Assembly (NCBI RefSeq): GCF_003002925.1
Contig: NZ_PVTK01000004.1
Span: 62,001-126,000 of the forward strand
Length of the DNA: 64,000 nucleotides
DNA from: Vreelandella songnenensis
GTDB lineage: Bacteria; Pseudomonadota; Gammaproteobacteria; Pseudomonadales; Halomonadaceae
Direction of reading: 5' to 3'
Shown here: positions 32,143 through 40,421 of the stretch, one piece after another
How the letters are laid out: each line of letters opens with the position of its first letter
Position numbering within the stretch: the stretch's first letter is position 1
Translations under genes and position numbers: made by a program
The notes under the pieces: generated by a model
What the model was told of the DNA's origin: nothing
The model's database searches: none
What the model saw: the letters and a program-made list of their open reading frames with translations, nothing else

Positions 32143-32178
32143 TATCCACAGGTGCGGCGCTCAAACCGCCTGTGGATA
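32143..32178. terminator. Convergent hairpin made of two inverted DnaA-box-like sequences
   Basis: TATCCACAGG (32143-32152) pairs with 32169-32178, extended by three more base pairs after a 2-base bulge. It lies between the cytochrome gene and rep, which converge. The arms include a perfect DnaA box (TGTGGATAA, 32171-32179) and a one-mismatch box (32142-32150). It may simply be a terminator. Confidence 0.5.
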
Positions 32179-32197
32179 ATTTATCAGCCCACTATTA

Positions 32198-34252
32198 TCA
32201 ACCCAGCAGCGAGCGCAGCCCGGCAATCGCGTCCTTGCCACGGGCCTGCTTCTTGTCCGGATCTTCCTTGTCGGCGCGGCCTTCCCACTCCAGATCTTCC
32301 GCTGGCAGCTCATCCAGAAAACGGCTGGGCTGGCAGTCCATCAGCTCGCCATAGGCCTTGCGCTGGCGGGCAAGCGTCAGGGTCAGCGTGCGCCGCGCAC
32401 GGGTGATGCCCACGTAAGCCAGGCGGCGCTCCTCTTCCACGGTGCCCACTTCGATGGCGTTGCGGTGGGGCAGCAGATCCTCTTCCAGGCCCAGCAGGTA
32501 GACGTGGGGAAACTCGAGGCCTTTGGAGGCGTGCATGGTGAGCAGCTGCACCTTGTCCGAATCATCCTCTTCGGCCTGCTGCTCGAGAATATCGCGCAGC
32601 ACCAGGCGCGAAATGGCAGCCTCCACGCTGTCGGTTTCCGTCGCGGTGGCGTCGTCATCGTCTTCCGGGTCGCGGTTGAGAGATTTTTCCAGTTGATCGA
32701 TCAGAATCCACACGTTGGCCATGCGCCGCTCGGCGATGGTGGGGGCGCTGGCGTTCTGATAGAGCCACGCCTCGTAATCCATGTCGCGCAGCATGTCGCG
32801 GATGGCGGCTATCGCGTCGCCCTGATCCATGCGTTGTCGCACGCCGTCGATGAAGTGGGTAAAGCGCGACAGTCGCTCCACGGCGCGGGTAGGTAGCACC
32901 TGCTCGAGGCCCAGCTCGTGGCAGGCGGCGAACAGCGAAATCGAGCGCTCGGTGGCGTAGTTGGCGAGCTTTTCGACCGTGCCGGGGCCGACCTCGCGGC
33001 GCGGCACGTTGACGATACGCAAGAAGGCGTTGTCATCGGCGGGGTTGATCAGAAGGCGCAGGTAGGCCATGGCGTCCTTGATCTCGTTGCGCGAGAAGAA
33101 CGACGTGCCGCCGGAGAGCTTGTAGGGAATCTGGTAGTGCTGAAGCTTGAGCTCCAGGAGCCTGGCCTGGAAGTTGCCGCGATAGAGCACCGCAAAATCG
33201 CGCCACTCGGCTTTTTCCTTGATCCGCCGGGTGAGCATTTCGCTGGCCACCCGCTCTGACTCCGCCTCTTCATGGCGATTGACGATCACGCGGATCGGCG
33301 CACCGTCGCCCATGTCCGACCACAGCGTCTTGTCGTAGACGTGGGGGTTGTTGGCAATCAAGGTGTTGGCGGCGCGCAGGATGGTGCCGGTGGAGCGATA
33401 GTTCTGCTCCAGCTTGATCACCTTGAGCCGCGGGAAATCCTCGCCCAAAGTTACCAGGTTCTCGGGGCGCGCGCCGCGCCAGGCGTAGATCGACTGGTCG
33501 TCGTCGCCCACCACGGTAAAGGTTGAGCGCTCGGCCATCAAAAGCTTCACCAGCAGGTACTGGGAGACGTTGGTGTCCTGGTACTCATCCACCAGCATGT
33601 AGTGGATCTTGCGCCGCCAGCGCTCCAGGGCCTCGGCATCGTTTTTCAACAGCACCACGGGCAGCAGGATCAGGTCATCGAAATCCACTGCGTTGTAGGC
33701 TTTCAGGTGGCGGTTGTAGGCCTCGTACACCCGGGCGGCGAAGTGCTCGTCGTCATCGGCGGCAAACGAGAGGGCGTCGCTGGGCAGTACAAGATCGTTC
33801 TTCCAGGTGGAAATCTTGCTTTGCACGGTGTTGATCTGCTCGGCATCGACCTGGGCGTCCTTGTTCATCAAATCGCGTAACAGCGCCTTGGCATCTTCCG
33901 GGTCAAAAAGCGAAAAGCCCGGCTTGTAGCCCAGCGTCTTCAGCTCGCCGCGGATGATATTGAGCCCCAGGGTGTGAAAGGTCGACACGGTCAGGCCATG
34001 GCCCTCCTTGCCCTTGAGCATCTGCCCCACGCGCTCCTTCATCTCGCGGGCCGCCTTGTTGGTAAAGGTGACCGCGGCGATGCGCCGGGCGCTCATCCCG
34101 CACTCCTGCACCAGGTAGGCAATCTTGGTGGTGATGACGCTGGTCTTGCCCGAGCCTGCGCCCGCCAGTACCAGGCAGGGGCCATCGATATACCGCACGG
34201 CTTCCTGCTGGCGCGGATTGAGGCCTTTGATGCGGCTGAGAATAGAGGACAT
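32198..34252 (-). CDS. rep: ATP-dependent DNA helicase Rep
   Basis: Rep is a 3'-5' SF1A helicase that removes proteins ahead of replication forks. The 684-residue protein has the Q-motif LNPRQQEAV, Walker A GAGSGKTS (31-38), motif Ia TFTNKAAREMKERV, motif II VDEYQDTN, motif III VVGDDDQSIYAWRGA and motif VI YVGITRARRTLTL. The match to Rep, including the STFHTLGL segment, is closer than to UvrD. The extreme C-terminus is basic, as expected for the PriC/DnaB-interacting tail. It is divergent from trmL. Confidence 0.94.
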   Translation of the reverse strand: MSSILSRIKGLNPRQQEAVRYIDGPCLVLAGAGSGKTSVITTKIAYLVQECGMSARRIAAVTFTNKAAREMKERVGQMLKGKEGHGLTVSTFHTLGLNIIRGELKTLGYKPGFSLFDPEDAKALLRDLMNKDAQVDAEQINTVQSKISTWKNDLVLPSDALSFAADDDEHFAARVYEAYNRHLKAYNAVDFDDLILLPVVLLKNDAEALERWRRKIHYMLVDEYQDTNVSQYLLVKLLMAERSTFTVVGDDDQSIYAWRGARPENLVTLGEDFPRLKVIKLEQNYRSTGTILRAANTLIANNPHVYDKTLWSDMGDGAPIRVIVNRHEEAESERVASEMLTRRIKEKAEWRDFAVLYRGNFQARLLELKLQHYQIPYKLSGGTSFFSRNEIKDAMAYLRLLINPADDNAFLRIVNVPRREVGPGTVEKLANYATERSISLFAACHELGLEQVLPTRAVERLSRFTHFIDGVRQRMDQGDAIAAIRDMLRDMDYEAWLYQNASAPTIAERRMANVWILIDQLEKSLNRDPEDDDDATATETDSVEAAISRLVLRDILEQQAEEDDSDKVQLLTMHASKGLEFPHVYLLGLEEDLLPHRNAIEVGTVEEERRLAYVGITRARRTLTLTLARQRKAYGELMDCQPSRFLDELPAEDLEWEGRADKEDPDKKQARGKDAIAGLRSLLG

Positions 34253-34449
34253 GACGGCAACCTGGGGAAAAGAGACGAGACGCTAGAGGCTCATCATACC
34301 CTTTTGATGGCGGGCGCGAGAAGCAGACCACACCCCGGCGCGCCGAGTAACGCGTGACAGGCCGGGCATTCGGCGCTATTTTCGCACCGGTTTCCACAAC
34401 AATCAGCGCTCTGGGCAGAAGCCCAAGGCGATGAACAGGGTAGAAGGCG

Positions 34450-34920
34450 ATGTTTGAAGTAGCGCTGTTCGAGCCGCGCATGGCGCCCAACACGGGTAAC
34501 ATCATGCGCCTGGTGGCCAACAACGGCTGTCGTTTGCATCTGATCGAGCCGCTGGGGTTCGACCTTGAAGAGAAGAAACTGCGCCGCGCGGGGCTGGATT
34601 ATCGCGACCTGGCCAACGTGACCCGTCACGCCAACTTTGCCGCCTTCCAGGAGGCAATGCAGGGCCGGCGCATCTGGGCGATTACCACCAAAGGTACGCG
34701 AGCCCACAGCGAGGCGGATTTTGCCGCCGGCGACGTGCTGCTGTTTGGCTCGGAAACCGCCGGGCTATCCGCCGAGGTGCATCAGGCGCTGAATGATGCA
34801 CAGAAGCTGCGCATTCCCATGCAGCCCAACAATCGCAGCCTCAATCTCTCCAATGCGGTGGCCATCGTGAGCTACGAAGCCTGGCGCCAGCAGCGCTATG
34901 CCGGCGCGCTAGAGGTCTAG
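34450..34920 (+). CDS. trmL: tRNA (cytidine(34)-2'-O)-methyltransferase TrmL
   Basis: TrmL methylates the wobble ribose of tRNA-Leu isoacceptors. The 156-residue protein is a minimal SPOUT methyltransferase with the N-terminal segment [13 protein letters not shown] and the C-terminal trefoil knot ([10 protein letters not shown], then [22 protein letters not shown]). The size matches TrmL rather than larger SpoU enzymes. It is convergent with pyrE, 3 bp apart. Confidence 0.93.
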   Translation: MFEVALFEPRMAPNTGNIMRLVANNGCRLHLIEPLGFDLEEKKLRRAGLDYRDLANVTRHANFAAFQEAMQGRRIWAITTKGTRAHSEADFAAGDVLLFGSETAGLSAEVHQALNDAQKLRIPMQPNNRSLNLSNAVAIVSYEAWRQQRYAGALEV

Positions 34921-34923
34921 CAC

Positions 34924-35589
34924 TTAGCCCGCGATACCGTAGCGGTCGCGGTAGGCGCGCACGGCCTCGGCGTAGGCGAGCATTTCGCCGCCGGCGTGCT
35001 CTTCCAGATAAGTGAGCACTTGCTCAAGCGAGACAATGCTGACCACCGGCACGGCGTACTCGGCCTGCACTTCCTGAATCGCGCTCTGCTCGCCCTGGCC
35101 GCGCTCCTGGCGATCAAGCGCGATGATCACGCCCCCGGCGCGGGCACCGCTCTGCTCGATAATGCCCATTACCTCGCGAATGGCGGTGCCGGCAGTGATC
35201 ACGTCATCGATGATCAGAATATCGCCGGAAAGCGCGGCGCCCACGATGCTGCCGCCTTCGCCGTGGGTCTTGGCCTCCTTGCGGTTGAAGGCATAGGGCA
35301 TGTCCAGGTCATGATGGTCGGCCAGTGCCGCCGCGGTGACGGCGGCCAGAGGAATGCCCTTGTAGGCCGGGCCAAACAACACGTCGGCGTGAAGGCCGCT
35401 GTCCATGATCGCCTGAGCGTAGAAGCGGCCCAGCTTGGCCAGGGCGCGCCCGGTCTGGAACAGGCCTGCATTGAAAAAGTAAGGGCTTACTCGCCCGGAT
35501 TTAAGCGTGAACTCACCAAACTTGAGAACGCCCTGCTCGATGGCAAAGGCGATGAATTCGCGCTGGTAGGGTTGTAGAGTGGTCGTCAC
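34924..35589 (-). CDS. pyrE: Orotate phosphoribosyltransferase
   Basis: PyrE converts orotate and PRPP to OMP in pyrimidine synthesis. The 221-residue protein has the family start [21 protein letters not shown] and the PRPP-binding loop [13 protein letters not shown]. The GTG at 35587-35589 is the start; a few residues may be additional at the N-terminus compared with enteric PyrE. It is divergent from the Crc-like gene, the same neighbourhood seen in Pseudomonas (rph-crc-pyrE), from memory. Confidence 0.95.
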   Translation of the reverse strand: MTTTLQPYQREFIAFAIEQGVLKFGEFTLKSGRVSPYFFNAGLFQTGRALAKLGRFYAQAIMDSGLHADVLFGPAYKGIPLAAVTAAALADHHDLDMPYAFNRKEAKTHGEGGSIVGAALSGDILIIDDVITAGTAIREVMGIIEQSGARAGGVIIALDRQERGQGEQSAIQEVQAEYAVPVVSIVSLEQVLTYLEEHAGGEMLAYAEAVRAYRDRYGIAG

Positions 35590-35673
35590 GGCGATCCTCG
35601 TCAGGCGGGTGATTTATGTCAGCACAGAAGCGACAATAAAACGCAGGTAAATAGCAAGAATAAGTGGGTCTAT

Positions 35674-35703
35674 TTACCCAAACGTCTAAACGTCGGGTAT
35701 CAT
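35674..35703 (+). promoter_or_regulatory. Possible promoter of the Crc-like gene
   Basis: TTACCC (35674-35679) and TATCAT (35698-35703), spacer 18, lie 28 bp before the start codon. Short inverted repeats (TGGGT...ACCCA and ACGT...ACGT) overlap the region. Confidence 0.35.
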
Positions 35704-35730
35704 ACAGCAGCGACGCAAAAGGGACGATTT

Positions 35731-36498
35731 ATGAAAATTGCCAGCATCAATGTTAATGGTATACGTGATGCCGTCGACCGTGGCTTCCTGGACTGGCTGG
35801 CTCAGCAGGACGCCGATGTGGTCTGCGTGCAGAACATCAAGGCAAAGAGTTTTGAATTAGGTGACCACATTCTCTATCCGGAAGGCTATGAAGGCTACTT
35901 CCTGGATGCCGAAGAGGATGGGTTCGCCGGTGTCGGGCTTTACTGCCGCAAGATTCCCAAGGCCATCATGTACGGCCTGGGCTTTCCGCAGTGCGATCAC
36001 GAAGGGCGCTTTCTGCAGGCGGACTATGACCGCTTCAGCATCGCCACCTTCCTGATGCCCGATGGCAGCGACCAGAAGGCCAAACAGGCGTTCATGGATC
36101 AGTACCAGGAGTACCTGACGAAGATGTCGCGCAAACGTCGCGAATACATCATCTGCGGTACCTGGCAGATTGCCCATAAGACCGTTGACCTTGCCAACTG
36201 GTCGGACAACCAGCTCACCTCTGGTTTCCGCCCTGAAGAGCGCGCCTGGATGGATCAGGTGCTCGGCCCGACCGGATTTATCGACACCTTCCGCGAAATC
36301 AATCGCGACGCTGGCGAATACACCTGGTGGCCGAAGCTCGACCAGGACGTGCCGCGTGACCGTCAGGAAGGCTGGCGGATCGACTACCAGCTGGTCGGCC
36401 CCAACTTCCGCCGTCACGTGGTCGACGCATGGATCGATAAAGAGGCGACGTTCTCCGAGTTCGCCCCGCTGATTGTCGAGTACGATCTCGCCCTTTAA
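35731..36498 (+). CDS. crc: Crc-like protein (catalytically degenerate exonuclease III homologue)
   Basis: This 255-residue protein has the exonuclease III/AP-endonuclease fold from end to end but has lost its active site. The metal-binding glutamate of LQETK is Asn (CVQNIK, residue 35). The GDxN motif reads GTWQ (143-146). The terminal SDH reads SEF (242-244). This is the pattern of Pseudomonas Crc, which cooperates with Hfq in carbon catabolite repression of translation. The context beside pyrE and rph also matches. Whether it has the Crc function here is inference; loss of nuclease activity is strongly indicated. Confidence 0.82.
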   Translation: MKIASINVNGIRDAVDRGFLDWLAQQDADVVCVQNIKAKSFELGDHILYPEGYEGYFLDAEEDGFAGVGLYCRKIPKAIMYGLGFPQCDHEGRFLQADYDRFSIATFLMPDGSDQKAKQAFMDQYQEYLTKMSRKRREYIICGTWQIAHKTVDLANWSDNQLTSGFRPEERAWMDQVLGPTGFIDTFREINRDAGEYTWWPKLDQDVPRDRQEGWRIDYQLVGPNFRRHVVDAWIDKEATFSEFAPLIVEYDLAL

Positions 36499-36522
36499 GC
36501 ATCTTTCCCGCGTCGTCGTTAC

Positions 36523-36550
36523 CAATGAGCCGACCCTGGTCGGCTCATTG
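36523..36550. terminator. Bidirectional hairpin between crc-like and rph genes
   Basis: A 13-bp perfect inverted repeat (36523-36535 with 36538-36550, CAATGAGCCGACC and its complement) lies between the convergent genes. There is no long T-run on either side. Confidence 0.6.
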
Positions 36551-36570
36551 CGTTAACGGCATGCGCCTCG

Positions 36571-37308
36571 CTAGCCGCGAATGCCCAGCGCTTCGCGCTG
36601 ATGCTCAAGCAACTCGCTACCTGCCTTTTCGGCCAGATCCAGCATGGCGTTGAGCTCGCTACGGCTGAACGCGCCGGCTTCGGCGGTGCCCTGCACCTCG
36701 ATCAGCTCGCCGCCTTCCGTCATCACCACGTTCAGATCGGTATCGGCCTTGCTATCTTCCGGGTAGTCCAGATCCAGTACCGGCACACCTTTGTAGATAC
36801 CCACCGAGACCGCGCTGACCATCTGCTTGAAGGGATCACTCTTGATCTTCTTCTCCCGCTGCAGATAGCGAATTGCATCCACCAATGCCACACAGCCGCC
36901 GGTAATCGATGCGGTGCGCGTGCCGCCATCGGCCTGGATCACATCGCAATCCACGGTGATGGTGAACTCGCCCAGCTTCTTCAGATTCACTGCTGCACGC
37001 AGGCTACGCCCGATCAGACGCTGAATTTCCAGCGTACGCCCACCCTGCTGGCCACGGGCGGCTTCACGGCCGCTGCGTGAATGAGTGGCGCGGGGCAGCA
37101 TGCCGTACTCGGCGGTAATCCAGCCCTGGTTCTTGCCGCGCAGCCAGCGCGGCACGCCGGCTTCCACGCTGGCATTACACAACACCTTGGTATCGCCAAA
37201 CTCGACCAGCACCGAGCCTTCCGCGTGACGGGTATAATCGCGGGTCAGGCGAATGTCACGCAGCTGGTCAGCTGCGCGATTGCTGGGGCGGACAACATCA
37301 GGACGCAT
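36571..37308 (-). CDS. rph: Ribonuclease PH
   Basis: RNase PH is a phosphate-dependent exonuclease that trims tRNA 3' ends. The 245-residue protein is full length. It opens with [17 protein letters not shown], has the conserved segments [21 protein letters not shown] (phosphate- and RNA-binding arginines) and [19 protein letters not shown], and ends in [17 protein letters not shown] precedes the ATG. It is divergent from yicC, a conserved pairing in gammaproteobacteria. Confidence 0.96.
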   Translation of the reverse strand: MRPDVVRPSNRAADQLRDIRLTRDYTRHAEGSVLVEFGDTKVLCNASVEAGVPRWLRGKNQGWITAEYGMLPRATHSRSGREAARGQQGGRTLEIQRLIGRSLRAAVNLKKLGEFTITVDCDVIQADGGTRTASITGGCVALVDAIRYLQREKKIKSDPFKQMVSAVSVGIYKGVPVLDLDYPEDSKADTDLNVVMTEGGELIEVQGTAEAGAFSRSELNAMLDLAEKAGSELLEHQREALGIRG

Positions 37309-37436
37309 GGCACCTCACAAAAAGCACTTCACATAAGCGCGTAATCAGGAAAAGCCCTCCATTGTACACGTCTTGCCGTTCAACCCCGCCCTTATCAGGT
37401 AGACTGAGTGGAAATGCGCTCTCAAAGGATTGACTC

Positions 37437-38315
37437 ATGGCCACGACCCATCGCGTACACAGCATGACCGCGTTTGCCCGCCTTGAAGAGGCCGCCCCCT
37501 TCGGTACGCTGCAGATCGAGATTCGTTCGGTCAATCAGCGCTATCTGGAGCCGCACTTTCGCCTGCCGGACAGCCTGCGCGACCTTGAACCGGTACTGCG
37601 CGAGGCCCTGCGAAGCCGCCTTGCTCGCGGCAAGGTCGAGTGCAGCGTGCGCTTCGAGAGCGCAGAGACCGCCCAGGCGCCCACGCTAAACGCCCAGCGG
37701 CTGAAAGAGATTGCCGACGCCCTGGCGGCCATCCAGCAACAGGTGCCCAGCGCCGTACCGCCTACGACACTTGCGCTACTCAACCAGCCCGGCGTGATGG
37801 AAACCCAGCACCTGGATCAGGACGCGATCAAGGCCACCGCCAAGGTGCTGTTTACCCAGGTGCTGGATGAGCTCATCGATGCCCGCGCCCGCGAAGGCGA
37901 GAAGCTTGCCGAGATGATCACGACCCGGCTAACGGCGGTAAGCGAGCAGGTCGCGACGGTTAAAAGCCTGCTGCCGCAAATTCTGGAGCGCCAGCGGGCC
38001 CAGCTGCTGGAACGCCTGGAAATCGCCAAGACCGAACTCGACCCCCAACGCCTGGAAGCCGAGCTGGTGCTGGTGGCGCAAAAGGCCGACGTGGACGAAG
38101 AGCTCGACCGCCTGAGCGCCCACGTGGAAGAGGTCAGCCGCCAGCTCGCCGAAAAAGGCCCCAAAGGCCGCCGCCTGGATTTCCTGATGCAGGAGCTCAA
38201 CCGTGAAGCCAACACGCTCTCGTCCAAGTCTGTTGTGGCGGAAACGACGCGCTGCGCGGTAGAGCTTAAGGTGCTGATCGAGCAGATGCGCGAGCAGATT
38301 CAGAATATTGAGTGA
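37437..38315 (+). CDS. yicC: YicC-family endoribonuclease
   Basis: The YicC family was long uncharacterised and is now linked to endoribonuclease activity and sRNA turnover in E. coli. The 292-residue protein has the N-terminal YicC_N domain (SMTAFARLE, then IRSVNQRYLEPHFRLPD). The C-terminal DUF1732 region includes KGPKGRRLDFLMQELNREANTLSSK with many charged residues. It is the last clear core gene before the accessory region. In relatives the next gene is commonly gmk, which here is 24 kb away. Confidence 0.93.
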   Translation: MATTHRVHSMTAFARLEEAAPFGTLQIEIRSVNQRYLEPHFRLPDSLRDLEPVLREALRSRLARGKVECSVRFESAETAQAPTLNAQRLKEIADALAAIQQQVPSAVPPTTLALLNQPGVMETQHLDQDAIKATAKVLFTQVLDELIDARAREGEKLAEMITTRLTAVSEQVATVKSLLPQILERQRAQLLERLEIAKTELDPQRLEAELVLVAQKADVDEELDRLSAHVEEVSRQLAEKGPKGRRLDFLMQELNREANTLSSKSVVAETTRCAVELKVLIEQMREQIQNIE

Positions 38316-38374
38316 AGACGTACTGTTTACCCCGTGTGCTTAAAGTATCAGTTATGCAAAAAACCGCTAGCGAG

Positions 38375-38418
38375 TGGTTAACAGGAAAAAATAGGAATAT
38401 AATCCGCTTTACCGGATT
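38375..38418 (+). promoter_or_regulatory. Promoter with overlapping palindrome for the unknown/HTH-M78 pair
   Basis: A perfect TATAAT (38398-38403) has a weak -35 TGGTTA 17 bp upstream (38375-38380). An inverted repeat AATCCG-6-CGGATT (38401-38418) overlaps the -10 and likely start site. The position is ideal for autorepression by the downstream HTH protein. Confidence 0.5.
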
Positions 38419-38441
38419 GCCTTCCTGCCCAGGAGTCGCTC

Positions 38442-39143
38442 GTGAATCAAGCAGAACAGAATAAAGAAGAGCTGTGCCGCTATATTTGCCAGGAATTACC
38501 TCGCCATCGCTTACAGCAAATGCTCGAAAGCATAGAGGCGGCATTTCAGAAGAGCGATAGCCACCTCAAAGAGATGTATAAGCATGTGCCGCTGGCTGGG
38601 CCAGGGCCGCAGTCCCATCATTTTACTGTGCAGGAAGCACTGCTAAGTTTGCCAAAAGATGAAAGCTTTGAAGTCAGTAATCAAGTGACCAAGCCTGCAG
38701 GAGGCCATTACGCATTGGTACATGCGGGCAGCATGCAGATCACTACGAGCGTGATCACCATGGGAAGGACACCTCCTATCCGCGATGCTCGTTTTAGACG
38801 TGTGCTTGGGCTCATAAATAAAGGGCTAGAGAAACAGCATCCTGACCTTTTCAAGGCGTCTGCTTTACCTTTAGGGCCGAGCCAGGAAGCACTTCATGCA
38901 TTATTACTTCCCCACACAACGAAATGGACAGGTGGCAACGACCACAGTAGTCCAATCGGTGTGACCATCGCGGTGCCTTACAGTAACCCTCAGGCAGGGT
39001 TTCATCTATTTATGGATGTAGGCCAGTTGTGGCAGTACTACAGTGAAGTAGGCGATGAGGTAGAGGATATTGCCTATCCGACCCTGCGTGATAGGATGCG
39101 TCGCTCTGAGAACCTAGATCAACGTGAAGGTGGAAACGAGTGA
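38442..39143 (+). CDS. Unknown protein, first gene of an HTH-metallopeptidase cassette
   Basis: I do not recognise this 233-residue protein. It is soluble, without signal or membrane segments. Its N-terminus is helical and charged (about 1-50), and the middle contains GPGPQSHHFTVQEALLSLP and several short beta-prone stretches. The C-terminus is acidic then basic (DRMRRSENLDQREGGNE). The GTG at 38442 follows CAGGAG. It ends 1 bp before the favoured start of the HTH-M78 gene, so the two are co-translated. Base composition is lower in GC than the core genes. A toxin or a substrate of the partner protease are both possible; neither is shown. Confidence 0.7.
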   Translation: MNQAEQNKEELCRYICQELPRHRLQQMLESIEAAFQKSDSHLKEMYKHVPLAGPGPQSHHFTVQEALLSLPKDESFEVSNQVTKPAGGHYALVHAGSMQITTSVITMGRTPPIRDARFRRVLGLINKGLEKQHPDLFKASALPLGPSQEALHALLLPHTTKWTGGNDHSSPIGVTIAVPYSNPQAGFHLFMDVGQLWQYYSEVGDEVEDIAYPTLRDRMRRSENLDQREGGNE

Positions 39144-39144
39144 C

Positions 39145-40356
39145 ATGAGAACAGGGGTAGATGGCTTTCAAGGTCAGCGGTTGAACCAACTGCGAATGGC
39201 CCAGAATCTGACCCTCGCGGAGCTGGGAGAGCAGGTAGGACGCTCTTCCAGCACGGTGTCGGCTTGGGAAAAAGGTACTCAACTACCTGAGGCCGAGTCG
39301 TTTGATCGCCTGTGCCACGTGTTTCAAGTGTCACGTATGTGGTTTTTGAAGCCTGTTCCTCCCGTTGTTCAGGAAAGCCAACGACCTTATTTTTTCCGTT
39401 CTCAAGCCTCTGCTCATAAACAAGCGCGTGAAAGATCACAGCTCTATTTATCATGGCTGCAAGAAATCTCCGGCTTCTTTCAGGAGGCAATGGATTGGCC
39501 AGAAGTCAATGTGCCGATGCTGGACGCGGACGATTGCCGATTGATCAGCGATGAAGAAATAGAAGATATCGCCAGAGAATGCCGTGAGGCTTGGAAGCTG
39601 GGCTCTGCCCCTATCCCAAACGTTATCCAGGTCATGGAAAATGCGGGAATCATTTGCACACGGGCCACCCTGGGACACGTCAAAATGGACGGTATTTCTC
39701 ACGTCTCCGTTTTAGATGGCCGGCCCTATGTGTTGATCGCTGAAGACAAAGCCAATGCCATTCGTAACCGCTTTGATGCCGCGCATGAGTTAGGGCATGT
39801 CGTGCTGCACTCCAAAATATCGGCTGCGCAATACGCTAAAAAAGAGCTGTATGACCTGTTAGAAGGGCAGGCACACCGCTTCGCCAGCGCTTTCTTGATG
39901 CCTCCCGAGAGCTTTGCACAAGAAGTCGTATGGCCAACGCTGGATAATCTGCTTTCGCTCAAGTCGCGCTGGAAGGTCTCGGTCGCGTCGATGATCGTTC
40001 GCTGCCGAGATTTATCGCTGCTGACGGAGCAGTTAGAGCTAAGGCTGTGGAAAGGACGTTCGGCTCGTAAATGGACGAAAGGCGAGCCAGGCGATGATGC
40101 CTTGGCTTTCGAGCAACCCAAGTTGATGATGCGCGGCGCGCACCTTCTGGTAGATAGTGGCATCTTTGAACGCACTGAACTGGTTCACCAGATTGGCTTG
40201 CCCTCAGAGACCATAGAGATGCTATGTAATTTACGCCCAGGTTACCTAAGCGTTCAGCCTGATGCTGGTGACAACGTGGTGCCTCTCAAACTCAAGCGTG
40301 ATACGACAAGGTCTGGCCGGACGAGGCGCGCAGAGGTGTTGCCATTCCCACAGTAG
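39145..40356 (+). CDS. XRE-HTH / ImmA-IrrE (M78) metallopeptidase regulator
   Basis: This 403-residue protein joins an N-terminal XRE helix-turn-helix (about 10-65, with LTLAELGEQVGRSSSTVSAWE) to a zincin domain. The zinc motif HELGH (214-218) sits in RFDAAHELGHVVLH, and the downstream FASAFLMPPESF helix is typical of ImmA/IrrE. Family members cleave repressors or regulators upon stress and appear in phage, mobile elements, toxin-antitoxin and defence cassettes. A GTG at 39124 could extend it by seven residues and would overlap the previous gene. The C-terminal 80 residues are of unknown function. Confidence 0.85.
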   Translation: MRTGVDGFQGQRLNQLRMAQNLTLAELGEQVGRSSSTVSAWEKGTQLPEAESFDRLCHVFQVSRMWFLKPVPPVVQESQRPYFFRSQASAHKQARERSQLYLSWLQEISGFFQEAMDWPEVNVPMLDADDCRLISDEEIEDIARECREAWKLGSAPIPNVIQVMENAGIICTRATLGHVKMDGISHVSVLDGRPYVLIAEDKANAIRNRFDAAHELGHVVLHSKISAAQYAKKELYDLLEGQAHRFASAFLMPPESFAQEVVWPTLDNLLSLKSRWKVSVASMIVRCRDLSLLTEQLELRLWKGRSARKWTKGEPGDDALAFEQPKLMMRGAHLLVDSGIFERTELVHQIGLPSETIEMLCNLRPGYLSVQPDAGDNVVPLKLKRDTTRSGRTRRAEVLPFPQ

Positions 40357-40421
40357 AGGAGAGTGATCGTAGCTTCTCGAAGAGGCAATGTGAGTGCTCA
40401 ATAGAGTAATACCCTACACGG

